From: Winogradskyella luteola
GTDB taxonomy: Bacteria > Bacteroidota > Bacteroidia > Flavobacteriales > Flavobacteriaceae
NCBI RefSeq assembly: GCF_019203985.1
Contig: NZ_JAGSPD010000006.1
Location: 1 to 64,000 of the forward strand
Length of the DNA stretch: 64,000 nt
Reading direction: 5' to 3'
The position numbers and the translations under genes were made by a program. Numbering within the stretch: the stretch's first letter is position 1; every line of letters starts with the position of its first letter. The notes under the pieces are model-generated. The model did no database searches. It saw only the letters and a list, made by a program, of their open reading frames with translations, and was not told where the DNA came from. Shown here in pieces: positions 25,398 to 33,880 of this stretch.

Positions 25398-27734
25398 CTA
25401 GTTTTTAGATCCATAACCGTAATTATAACCATAATTGTAACCATAGCCATAAGATTTACTCGCTCCAACACTATTAATAACATAAGCCATATTTTTTAGC
25501 TTACCCACATCCTGTAGTTCTTTAGAAAACTTCAATAGATTCTTCTCAGTGTAATTTGCCCTAGTCAGATAAATTGTGGCATCTGCTAATTGAGAAATAA
25601 GCATAGTGTCCGTAACCAAAATAGTAGGAGCTGTATCTACAACTACATAATCATAGATTTCCTTTGCTTCTTCAATTAATTTTTTAAAACGACCGTTGGT
25701 GAGTAAATGTGCTGGATTTGGCGGTATACTTCCCGATAAGATAATTTGATGATTTGGGTGTTTTTCAAAGCCATCAATTAAGGCATCTTTCCAATCATAA
25801 TTTACATCGTGAAGATAATTGGATAAACCTGGCTTTTGTTTATCTTCACTAATATATGTATGTATTTGTGGATTTCTTAAATCCGCACCTATAAGCAATA
25901 CCTTTTTATTTATGCTCGAAAGTGCAAGAGACAAATTGAGACTTACATAAGTTTTCCCTTCACCTTTAATAGTAGATGTACAATAAATCACCTTACCATT
26001 TTCTCCATCCTTGATTGGTAATATATAATTTACATTAGAGCTTAAAATCCTAAAAGCTTCAGCTAAAGCACTACGGTCATTAGGATCGGTAAAAATAATA
26101 TCCTTCTTCCTTTTTAAATCTGGTATCTCTCCTATAACAGGAATTTTAGAGGTCACTTTAATAATATCTTCCTTACTATGAAGCTTAGTATCGAACATAA
26201 ACATAAAGTACAAAACACCAAACGGAATAAGCAACCCACCTAATAAAGCACCTGCGTAGACTATTCTTGGTTTGGGAGAAATAGGATACACCCCAGAAAG
26301 TGCGTTCTCAACAACTTTAATCGAAGGTTCCGTTATAGCTAAGTTAATAGCAGCTTCTTCTCGCTTTTGCAGTAGTAGGAGGTACAAACTCTCTTTAATT
26401 TTTTGTTGTCGTTGAATAGCTTTAAATAACCGTTCTTGCTCTGGTATTTTAGATACTTTACCTGACAATCTTTGATTTCTACCTTTAAGTTGCCTTAATG
26501 TGGTCTCTAGCTGTTTAGAATATGCTTTTAAAGATCTATTAATATTAGACTTTAAATCAAGTACTTGGCTTTCTGCCAATTTAACCAACGGATTATTGGA
26601 TCCACCACCATTTGCAAGCTTATCCCTATTGATTACAGTTTGGTTATATTCTGATATCAATGCATTAATACTAGCATTTTCAATACCGATATTGGCAGGT
26701 AACAAATCTGATTCTGACGTACTGTTAAGTGAAGTATCCAATAACTTTGATAAAGACAATTGATTTTCTATTCTAAATACTTCTTCATCGGATTTAACAC
26801 GTTGTTGTAACCCAAGTTCTGCATCTGTGGCTATATCTACTATATTATTTCTCTCTTTAAAAACTTCTTGATCTATCTCAATGGAATCCAATTCTTTAGC
26901 CAGATAAACAAATCGCTCATCTATAAAATCCAATGTTCTTTTAGAGACAAGTTGCCTATCATTAATACCGTCTCTGTTAAAGACGTCCATTAAGGTATTT
27001 AAAATTTTTTCAGATAGCTCTTTACTTTCTCCTTTAATTATTAATTTTAGTAAATCACTCTGATCTCCTATGGCTTCAACCTGAATTTTGGACTTTAAAT
27101 CTAAAGACGTTTGCTTTATTGGGTTAAAATTAATTACGTATGCCTTACCTAACAGATAATTTTTAGACTCGTCATAATTAAGGTCTACATTAAAAGGTAA
27201 GTTATGTTCTTTATTGTTAGTTGAAAAACCAGAGAATGAGAACTCCATTTCAGTTTCTATATCAGTAATTAAAAGTCCGTCGCTTAAAATATTTAGCCTA
27301 TAAGACATATTTTTCAAAATACTATCTTGTTTTATATTTTGTTCAAAACCAAAAGGAAGTATTTCTAATTGTGAAGCTTGTATAGTACCTTCTTCATAAA
27401 AACTCGTATTAAGATTCAATTCTCTTACAACACGATTCATAATCAGATAAGAAGATAATATCTCAATCTCATTCTCTAGGTTTATGTTGGTTCGCTTAAA
27501 AATAAATGCAGAAGTGGGTAATTCTAAACCTTCAGATTCATCTAATATCTTCACTTTTGAATAGGTTTCAAAAATACGTGGTGTGTACTTTAAATACAAA
27601 TAAGCACTTACAAGCATAATTACCAAGGTTAAAGCAAACCATGGCCAATAGCGCAAATAGCGTCCAATTTCTTGCTTTAAATCTAGATTATCCTCTTCAT
27701 TAAAAGCATTGGTATAATTAAATTGGTTTTCCAT
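25398..27734 (-). CDS. wzc: Wzc-like polysaccharide co-polymerase / tyrosine autokinase
   Basis: Inner-membrane protein that controls capsule or EPS polymerisation and export. 778 residues: a Wzz domain with the first membrane helix near residues 32-50 (WPWFALTLVIMLVSAYLYL), a long coiled-coil periplasmic region, a second helix near 494-515 (IVYAGALLGGLLIPFGVLYFM), and a BY-kinase domain with Walker A (TIKGEGKTYVSLNL), Walker A' (LLIGADLRNP) and Walker B (YVVVDTAP). The C-terminus is a Tyr/Gly cluster (SYGYGYNYGYNYGYG), the expected autophosphorylation site. It starts 3 bases after the export lipoprotein gene. No matching phosphatase gene is seen in the window. Confidence 0.94.
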   Translation of the reverse strand: MENQFNYTNAFNEEDNLDLKQEIGRYLRYWPWFALTLVIMLVSAYLYLKYTPRIFETYSKVKILDESEGLELPTSAFIFKRTNINLENEIEILSSYLIMNRVVRELNLNTSFYEEGTIQASQLEILPFGFEQNIKQDSILKNMSYRLNILSDGLLITDIETEMEFSFSGFSTNNKEHNLPFNVDLNYDESKNYLLGKAYVINFNPIKQTSLDLKSKIQVEAIGDQSDLLKLIIKGESKELSEKILNTLMDVFNRDGINDRQLVSKRTLDFIDERFVYLAKELDSIEIDQEVFKERNNIVDIATDAELGLQQRVKSDEEVFRIENQLSLSKLLDTSLNSTSESDLLPANIGIENASINALISEYNQTVINRDKLANGGGSNNPLVKLAESQVLDLKSNINRSLKAYSKQLETTLRQLKGRNQRLSGKVSKIPEQERLFKAIQRQQKIKESLYLLLLQKREEAAINLAITEPSIKVVENALSGVYPISPKPRIVYAGALLGGLLIPFGVLYFMFMFDTKLHSKEDIIKVTSKIPVIGEIPDLKRKKDIIFTDPNDRSALAEAFRILSSNVNYILPIKDGENGKVIYCTSTIKGEGKTYVSLNLSLALSSINKKVLLIGADLRNPQIHTYISEDKQKPGLSNYLHDVNYDWKDALIDGFEKHPNHQIILSGSIPPNPAHLLTNGRFKKLIEEAKEIYDYVVVDTAPTILVTDTMLISQLADATIYLTRANYTEKNLLKFSKELQDVGKLKNMAYVINSVGASKSYGYGYNYGYNYGYGSKN

Positions 27735-27737
27735 AAA

Positions 27738-28502
27738 TTATCTTGTCAATAAAATGGTTACACTAAGCGCCAATGATGCAATTGTTAAAACAGTACCTAT
27801 ATTGCCAACAAAACCTGCGCTTTTAACTCTAGGGTTGTTAGGGTTGACTACTATAACATCATTGGGTTTAATGAAGTAAAAATCACTATTCATGAACGAA
27901 GAAGACGTTAAATCTATATGAGTCACCTTACGTATGCCATCAACTTCTCTTGTAATCAAGATATCATCACGCTTTCCGTTAATAGTTAAATCACCTGCGT
28001 AACCAAGTGCTTGAAGAAGTGTAATGTTCTGTTCTGTGAAAGTGTAAACTCCTGGTTGATTGACTTCGCCAAGGATAGTAACCTTAGCATTAATAAGACG
28101 CACATTAATAGTTGGGCTTAACAAATGTCCCCCAGAAATTAATTCATCTTTTATGGTCTCTTCTAATTGATGTGTGGTTTTATTTGCAGTAGAAATTTCA
28201 CCTAAAACAGGAAACTTAATGGTATTATTTAAGGATACTAAGTACCCATCTAACTGAAGCAGCTGTATATTTTGAGGCAGCATTCCTTGAGAGCTATTCT
28301 TATTATAAGGAATAGCTGCTTCTGGTACTAAACTCTCAACGGTAATTTTCAAAATATCATTTGGCTGTATATTAGCAGACTCATAATTTACTTTACCGCT
28401 ACCTTCCGTTATGGCATCTTGCATGTAGAGTACTTGTTTTTTTGTAGAGCAGGAGCTAACAAATACTATAATAAATAAAAGAGCAATTATTTTTATTCTC
28501 AT
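27738..28502 (-). CDS. wza: Wza-like polysaccharide export lipoprotein
   Basis: Outer-membrane translocon component for capsule or EPS. The 254 residues start with a lipoprotein signal (lipobox VFVSSC near residue 18), then a polysaccharide-export (PES) domain (IQPNDILKITVES, NTIKFPVLGEIST, SPTINVRLINAKVTILGEVNQPGVYTF) and an SLBB-like segment (ITLLQALGYAGDLTINGKRDDILITRE). A hydrophobic C-terminal helix (VGNIGTVLTIASLALSVTILL) is typical of the Bacteroidota form. It is the first gene of the wza-wzc pair and has a full promoter match upstream. Confidence 0.93.
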   Translation of the reverse strand: MRIKIIALLFIIVFVSSCSTKKQVLYMQDAITEGSGKVNYESANIQPNDILKITVESLVPEAAIPYNKNSSQGMLPQNIQLLQLDGYLVSLNNTIKFPVLGEISTANKTTHQLEETIKDELISGGHLLSPTINVRLINAKVTILGEVNQPGVYTFTEQNITLLQALGYAGDLTINGKRDDILITREVDGIRKVTHIDLTSSSFMNSDFYFIKPNDVIVVNPNNPRVKSAGFVGNIGTVLTIASLALSVTILLTR

Positions 28503-28525
28503 TTAACCAATTGTTGTATATATCG

Positions 28526-28555
28526 CAAATATAACTGCATTTAGAGGACTAGCAA
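28526..28555 (-). promoter_or_regulatory. Promoter for wza-wzc (TTG-N19-TATATTTG)
   Basis: On the minus strand TTG (28553-28555), a 19-base spacer and TATATTTG (28526-28533) form a full Bacteroidota promoter match, 24 bases before the wza ATG. Confidence 0.65.
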
Positions 28556-28606
28556 AAGCATTATACTATTTATATTCACACACCATATAATATTATAAAT
28601 CCTAAT

Positions 28607-29695
28607 TTAGCTGAGTAACTTTTTTATAGCAAATGGAAGTAAATACAGTATTGTACCGTATAATAATAGACAAATGATTTGTGTATTAAGATTAAGGTGC
28701 AATAAATTGAAAGCGATACAGATTATAATAATATTGATGTTACAAATCAGTATTGTCGTCATTAAATGGCTAAAACCACTTCTAATGAACCTATGGTGTA
28801 TATGATTTTTATCTGCTTTGAAAGGACTAGTCTTATGTACTACTATTCTAATAAAAAAAACACGTAATGTATCTATAAGAGGGTAAAACAATAATGCAAA
28901 GGCTAAGGCTGGGGATGCTCTATAATAGTTTGAATCAACATTGGTCTGCGCCATATTGATAAAACTAATAGTAAAGAATGCTAACAAAAATCCTACTATC
29001 ATAGAACCTGTATCTCCCATAAAAATTTTATTATTTCTAGAAAAATTTAACCTAAGAAATGCTATCGATGCTCCGCATAACGCTATGGCAATTGTTGCTA
29101 AACTCAAATCTTTTGCACTCACGAACAAATAGACAAATACCACACTAACACTAAACGCAAAAGTACCAGCTAAACCGTCTATACCATCTATAAGATTATA
29201 GGCATTTATGATTAAAATATAAACGAATAATGTAAATCCAATTGATATCCAATAGGGTAAAACATCAACATCTAAAATTGTGGAAAATCCAATAATTCGA
29301 GAGTCGGTAAATACAATTAATAATAGTGCTGCAAATAACTGACCTATAAACTTCTTTCTGGCAGACAGCACAGTTAAATCATCTTTTAGCCCAAGGAAAA
29401 ATAGTATTGTTAACCCCCCCATAACCAACAATAAAACTTTTGTATTTAAAAATGCACCAACAATGGTCATTACAACAGTTATACTAAAGAATATTCCGAT
29501 GCCACCTAGTGTAGGTGTCTTATCAGAATGTACACTTCTACTATCGGGCTCATCCATTAACCCCTTTTTATTAGACACATAGATTATTGTTGGAAAAGTC
29601 AGTGAAGCTATGATATAGGCTAAAACAAATGCGGATATTAACCAAATAATCACATTGTCTTCTGGAGTAAAACTTTCAAGTAATGTTTTAATCAT
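28607..29695 (-). CDS. WecA/MraY-family undecaprenyl-phosphate sugar-1-phosphate transferase
   Basis: Polytopic membrane enzyme that starts the lipid-linked repeat unit by transferring a HexNAc-1-phosphate from a UDP-sugar to undecaprenyl phosphate. 362 residues and about ten helices. Family motifs seen: the aspartate-rich cytoplasmic loop region DEPDSRSVHSDKTPTLGGIG, NAYNLIDGIDGLAG, the nucleophile region FMGDTGSMIVGF, and the C-terminal HHRFIRSGF loop. The WecA-like subgroup fits better than MraY because of its length and context. Which sugar it uses is not visible. It is not tightly joined to its neighbours (about 110 bases each side). Confidence 0.9.
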   Translation of the reverse strand: MIKTLLESFTPEDNVIIWLISAFVLAYIIASLTFPTIIYVSNKKGLMDEPDSRSVHSDKTPTLGGIGIFFSITVVMTIVGAFLNTKVLLLVMGGLTILFFLGLKDDLTVLSARKKFIGQLFAALLLIVFTDSRIIGFSTILDVDVLPYWISIGFTLFVYILIINAYNLIDGIDGLAGTFAFSVSVVFVYLFVSAKDLSLATIAIALCGASIAFLRLNFSRNNKIFMGDTGSMIVGFLLAFFTISFINMAQTNVDSNYYRASPALAFALLFYPLIDTLRVFFIRIVVHKTSPFKADKNHIHHRFIRSGFSHLMTTILICNINIIIICIAFNLLHLNLNTQIICLLLYGTILYLLPFAIKKLLS

Positions 29696-29804
29696 AATGG
29701 TTGACTATTTAAAACATCTTAAGGGAATGCTTATTATATAAATTTAAATTGCAAGAATCACTAATATAGCGATACTTAATGGTTTCTATTACTTAATACT
29801 TAAG

Positions 29805-30899
29805 TCAACAATTTATATGCAATAGGGTTTCAACTATTCTATCGGCGGTTTTTCCGTCCCATAAAGGTATATCTTTTCCTGATTTCCACCTACCTGAAAA
29901 CAACTTATTTAGATATTCTTTTAACTTTTTAGGATCTGTGCCAACTAACTCGTTAGTGCCTAATAATATAGTCTCTGGCCGCTCAGTATTGTCCCGTAAT
30001 GTCATACATGGGACATTCATCACAGATGCCTCTTCGGTAATGCCGCCAGAATCCGTAATCACAGCTTTTGCATTTTCAACTAAATAGTTAAACTCTAAAT
30101 AGCTTAAAGGTGCTACCGTGTGTAATCTTGGGTGGGAAATCTCTAAACGCTCAAGTATTTTTGCTGTTCTAGGATGTACAGGAAATACTAAAGGTAAATC
30201 TTGGGTATGATTAATAATCTCATCAATCATAGCTTTGAGCTGACTTTCTTCATCTACATTAGCTGGACGATGTAATGTCATTACAATATAAGCCTTTGGC
30301 TTTAGATCTAAAGTCTTCCAAATGGCTGGTGATATAAAGTTTGGCCTTTGCTTCAATAATGTATCAATCATTGTATTTCCTACATAGAAAATTTGATTTT
30401 CACTTACGCCACTCTCTTTTAAATTTTTATTTGCTAATTCAGAAGTTGTAAAAAAGTAATTGGTAATACTGTCCGTTACCAAACGATTTATCTCTTCTGG
30501 CATAGTCCAGTCATTAGACCTGATGCCAGCTTCGACATGAGCAACCTTTGTATGCAGTTTTTGTGCTACCAGTGCGCATGCCATCGTAGATGTTACGTCA
30601 CCCACCACTAAAACCAAATCCGTAGGGTTGGTCATTAAGTCTTTTTCAAAATTTATCATTATAGCAGCCGTTTGTTCAGCTTGTGTACCGCCACTGCATT
30701 CTAAATTAACATGAGGTTCTGGAATTTGAAGCTGTTCAAAAAAACTGCCAGACATATTTTTATCATAGTGCTGACCTGTATGTACCAATCTAAAATCTAT
30801 GGATTTACCATTAGCTTTAGCATCTTGTATAGCATGGATTATGGGAGCAATCTTCATGAAATTTGGTCGCGCTCCAGCAACGATGGTTAACTTATACAT
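29805..30899 (-). CDS. wecB: UDP-N-acetylglucosamine 2-epimerase (non-hydrolysing)
   Basis: Interconverts UDP-GlcNAc and UDP-ManNAc for surface polysaccharide. The 364-residue GT-B-like protein carries VAGARPNFMKIAPI at the N-terminus, HTGQHYDKNMS, VVGDVTSTMACAL, VEAGIRSNDWTMPEEINR, and the C-terminal TDSGGITEEASVMNVPCMTLRDNTERPET, all characteristic of WecB. No UDP-ManNAc dehydrogenase (WecC) gene accompanies it here, so ManNAc itself, or a product of it made elsewhere, may be used. A good promoter precedes it, indicating a transcription unit separate from the long upstream operon. Confidence 0.95.
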   Translation of the reverse strand: MYKLTIVAGARPNFMKIAPIIHAIQDAKANGKSIDFRLVHTGQHYDKNMSGSFFEQLQIPEPHVNLECSGGTQAEQTAAIMINFEKDLMTNPTDLVLVVGDVTSTMACALVAQKLHTKVAHVEAGIRSNDWTMPEEINRLVTDSITNYFFTTSELANKNLKESGVSENQIFYVGNTMIDTLLKQRPNFISPAIWKTLDLKPKAYIVMTLHRPANVDEESQLKAMIDEIINHTQDLPLVFPVHPRTAKILERLEISHPRLHTVAPLSYLEFNYLVENAKAVITDSGGITEEASVMNVPCMTLRDNTERPETILLGTNELVGTDPKKLKEYLNKLFSGRWKSGKDIPLWDGKTADRIVETLLHINC

Positions 30900-30930
30900 A
30901 ATTTGATATGGATCCTTATTTAATAGTGAG

Positions 30931-30958
30931 CAAATGTAATCTAATAATCCTACAACAA
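30931..30958 (-). promoter_or_regulatory. Promoter for wecB (TTG-N17-TACATTTG)
   Basis: On the minus strand TTG at 30956-30958, a 17-base spacer and TACATTTG at 30931-30938, 31 bases before the wecB ATG. Confidence 0.55.
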
Positions 30959-31025
30959 ATAGATTATTCTTATTTAAACTGCATATAAAACATAAATAAT
31001 TTAACTGACACCATAGATCAATTTA

Positions 31026-31865
31026 TTAATTTGAAAGCGAATTAATATTTGATTGAATGTTAACAAGTTTTGACGATCCAAATACGGCATAATTTAGTTT
31101 TAAGCTCTTTATAAATTTAGTGGACTTTTCAATATCTCCGCCTCCACTAGAAAATATGCTCATACCCATCAACTTATATTTATGAGTGCTGACGGCAAAC
31201 TCATTGACACTTTCTTTATTTGGGAATACATTAAACCCGGATTGATTTATATTAAAACATATGGTTACATCTTCTTTATTTAAAACTTTAGATTTTTTAA
31301 TGTATGAGTCTAAAATCAAAGGGTTAAGAGTAATTAATCCTGGCTTATAACCTTTTCTTCGTATCTCTTTAGAAAACGTTTCTAGCAAATCGAATCTTTT
31401 TAGCCCTAAGATTAAGTCTGTAACAATATTTTGGAGATAAACCGTACTTCCTTTAGTAAGGGATTTTGGAATCTCTAAGTTTACAGTTAATGGCATTAAA
31501 TGTTTAACATTTTGAGTTATTACAAATTTTGGTAAGGTTCTTAACAAAAGCAGTATTGAAGTTTTTGAAATAAAAAATTTTAATAAGCTTAACATACCAT
31601 TTTCATTGACCATTGATGCGTACTTGTGTGGGTAAGGAATACTGTAATGTATTTCTTCTTTGTTCATTGGGCTGTAGTTACTAATTAATTTATAACCCAA
31701 ATCATTGGAATTAATCATAAACCCATCCAATCCTAAATCAATAGATTTTTTTATAAATTCCTCAATTTTGACCTCATCACCGAACTTTGTTTTTGACTGC
31801 AAACCTTTTTGCAAATCGTTATGATTAATACCAAAGAACTGATTATCTCCTAATATAAGCTTCAT
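31026..31865 (-). CDS. Uncharacterised capsule-locus protein, possibly TIM-barrel
   Basis: I do not recognise this family with confidence. The 279-residue soluble protein begins MKLILGDNQFFGINHND and contains features reminiscent of aldo/keto reductase-like TIM barrels (IKKSIDLGLDGFMINSNDLG at strand 1-2, a C-terminal YAVFGSSKLVNIQSNI resembling the last phosphate-binding turn). The ATG at 31865 shares its A with the stop of the upstream oxidoreductase gene; the GTG one codon earlier is less likely. Tight coupling to a Gfo/Idh-type oxidoreductase suggests both act on the same nucleotide sugar. The function remains open. Confidence 0.7.
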   Translation of the reverse strand: MKLILGDNQFFGINHNDLQKGLQSKTKFGDEVKIEEFIKKSIDLGLDGFMINSNDLGYKLISNYSPMNKEEIHYSIPYPHKYASMVNENGMLSLLKFFISKTSILLLLRTLPKFVITQNVKHLMPLTVNLEIPKSLTKGSTVYLQNIVTDLILGLKRFDLLETFSKEIRRKGYKPGLITLNPLILDSYIKKSKVLNKEDVTICFNINQSGFNVFPNKESVNEFAVSTHKYKLMGMSIFSSGGGDIEKSTKFIKSLKLNYAVFGSSKLVNIQSNINSLSN

Positions 31866-32782
31866 CACTCTAAAATTTGTTTCATTAAGTTATTTATTAC
31901 AAGGGCATCTTGTATTGTACAGAGTGTATTTTGATTATTTATCAAATCTTCCATCTGTTTTGTAAAATCCACTCCTCTTAAATAAAATGGTATTTTCTGC
32001 TCTAATGCCACAACAGAAATCTTTTCTATCTCACCATCTTTTCTAATCTCAATTTTTTGTTGATCAAAATAAACCGAACTACCGTTTTTAAGTGCTAATT
32101 CAAAATTAAACATAGGTTTTCTAATTGTTTTATCCACCCAATTAAAATAAAAATTGAACTTTCGATCTTTTGAAGTAAGGTTAAATTTAACCTCATCATC
32201 AACGTCTGAAATATGAGATTTCATCTCCTTATAATTGACATCATAATCCTCTATCTCAAACAAATAATTATTTAAATCAAGAATATGTGATCCCATTTCA
32301 TTTAACACACCTGAAAAAACGCCATTCCTCCAACCTTTTGGTTTATTCTCAATAGTATTACTTAAATATTGAGATTGACATTCTAAAATATCTGTTGGAT
32401 TGATATTATTTTTCACCCAATGAATTATAGGGTTAAAGCGCAAAACATAGCCAATAAACACATTGTTTGCTTGGTTTGAATAGCTATAATTTGAATGTCC
32501 TCCAAATGGTTTTTCAACAAACACTATCTTGTCTCCTCTTTCTAAACATTTATCTACCAAACTTTCATGTACAAACGGTGGAGTAGTTATAAGGGTAATA
32601 TCAAAAGGGTCAGATAATTTACGGTCGTTAGTAAGAAACCTTCCATTTATATTTCTTTTACTAAGAAAGTTCAAAATTTTATTCGGTTCAACGAAAGTAA
32701 ACTCTGCATTCGGAACTAAATTATTTAAAATAACATAATGTGTAAGTCCCATCCTTCCAAGTCCATATATTAAAATTTTCAT
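31865..32782 (-). CDS. Gfo/Idh/MocA-family oxidoreductase
   Basis: An NAD(P)-dependent sugar oxidoreductase. The 305 residues start with a Rossmann motif (MKILIYGLGRMGLTHYVIL), contain the family's VFVEKPFGGH (the conserved EKP motif near residue 94) and a C-terminal alpha/beta domain with GVLNEMGSHILDLNNYLF, where the E-x-G-x-H pattern is typical of the substrate-binding part. It is somewhat shorter than the usual 330-350 residues. It probably oxidises or epimerises a nucleotide-linked sugar of the repeat unit, together with the neighbouring unknown protein, with which it shares one base. Confidence 0.82.
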   Translation of the reverse strand: MKILIYGLGRMGLTHYVILNNLVPNAEFTFVEPNKILNFLSKRNINGRFLTNDRKLSDPFDITLITTPPFVHESLVDKCLERGDKIVFVEKPFGGHSNYSYSNQANNVFIGYVLRFNPIIHWVKNNINPTDILECQSQYLSNTIENKPKGWRNGVFSGVLNEMGSHILDLNNYLFEIEDYDVNYKEMKSHISDVDDEVKFNLTSKDRKFNFYFNWVDKTIRKPMFNFELALKNGSSVYFDQQKIEIRKDGEIEKISVVALEQKIPFYLRGVDFTKQMEDLINNQNTLCTIQDALVINNLMKQILE

Positions 32783-32851
32783 ATCTATTTTTAAGTTATT
32801 TTTTTGACGAAATTAATAATAGCATTGTATTTATTAAAATAAGATGATCGT

Positions 32852-33880
32852 TTAATGAGTCTTGGTTTTGCTAACAAGCTCATTGAGTCGTCTATCAATT
32901 AAATCAAAAGCATCTAACCCTCTTTTTTTTAAATCATTAACCTCTGATTTATTATAATTTTCTAGAAAAGTCTCAATCATATTTACATTAGGTTTATAAC
33001 TATGTCTAAGCATGCCTATTTCTATAAGATATTTATCTACTTCTAATAACTCCCCTTGATAGACAGAAAAGGTTGGTATGCATAAAAAAGCAAGCTCACG
33101 TGTCATTGAACCTCCTGCACCAATAAACAAACTTGTTTTATTTGCAATTTCCTCAAGACTCAAAGGACTCTCGTGTATTACTAGATTATTTAATTTCTGC
33201 TTTTTAAAATATATTGTCTGCTCATTACTCCTTGGAAGAATATTAACCTCATAGTTATTTGTTAATTCAGAAATAATAGGGTTCATAAATTCACTTTTAC
33301 CTCTATAGTATTCAGCATTCCAAGGTTCAAGTCTGATAAAAATTTTTTTTATACCTGGAGGTTTGTTCTTGACATTTTTAAAATCGAGTTGAGAAAGATA
33401 AATGCCTTCTTTAATACCTGGGTAAAATTCAATATTATACTTCTGTGACCATTTTTTCTTCTCAGCTGTTCCGAGCAAAAATTCAGGCAAAATATTTAGG
33501 CTAGCAAATCTAAATGCTAAATAATTACCCTTGGCATGTTCGTTATCATTTAAATAGATCGATGGAAATTTTAATAATTTACAGACGATCGGTGAATAAA
33601 ATGAGCTATGAGAAATGCCTATATCAGGTTTATTTCTCTTCAATATTTTACGAAGCAACCATACTCTTTTTGGAAAATACATTATTTTTTTTAATCTATT
33701 TTTTCCTGCATGACCACCAACTTCAACATAATCCCAATTATTCTGGCGAATTAGAGGTAAAGTATTAGAAAGGTCCCTTGCGGTTATAAAAATATCATGA
33801 CCATCTAGCTTCCATTTAGCTATTAAAGGTTTAAAAAAATTTATGTGAGGTGAGTTGGTGAGGTCAATCCAAATTTTCAT
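32852..33880 (-). CDS. DUF354-family protein (GT-B-like, MurG/WecB-related fold)
   Basis: A 342-residue protein of the DUF354 family, which is related to GT-B glycosyltransferases and UDP-GlcNAc 2-epimerases. The signature start MKIWIDLTNSPHINFFKPL is clear, followed by GHDIFITARDLSNTLPLI and, near the C-terminus, LFIGAGGSMTRELAFLCIPTFSVYQGELLEVDKYL, which corresponds to the nucleotide-binding loop in GT-B folds. No activity is established to my knowledge. Its start overlaps the end of the upstream six-hairpin gene by 17 bases, so the two proteins are probably made together and may form one functional unit. Confidence 0.8.
   Translation of the reverse strand: MKIWIDLTNSPHINFFKPLIAKWKLDGHDIFITARDLSNTLPLIRQNNWDYVEVGGHAGKNRLKKIMYFPKRVWLLRKILKRNKPDIGISHSSFYSPIVCKLLKFPSIYLNDNEHAKGNYLAFRFASLNILPEFLLGTAEKKKWSQKYNIEFYPGIKEGIYLSQLDFKNVKNKPPGIKKIFIRLEPWNAEYYRGKSEFMNPIISELTNNYEVNILPRSNEQTIYFKKQKLNNLVIHESPLSLEEIANKTSLFIGAGGSMTRELAFLCIPTFSVYQGELLEVDKYLIEIGMLRHSYKPNVNMIETFLENYNKSEVNDLKKRGLDAFDLIDRRLNELVSKTKTH

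Noticed and set aside
25400..25450. Short tandem DNA repeat (ATAACC/ATAATT units)
   Set aside because: It is the coding sequence of the Tyr/Gly tail of the Wzc-like kinase, not a separate element.
28607..29695. MraY (peptidoglycan enzyme) for the WecA-like transferase
   Set aside because: Context in a Wzy-type locus, the length and the HHRF loop region fit the WecA/TagO group better; MurA/MurB nearby made MraY worth considering, but no other peptidoglycan genes are present.
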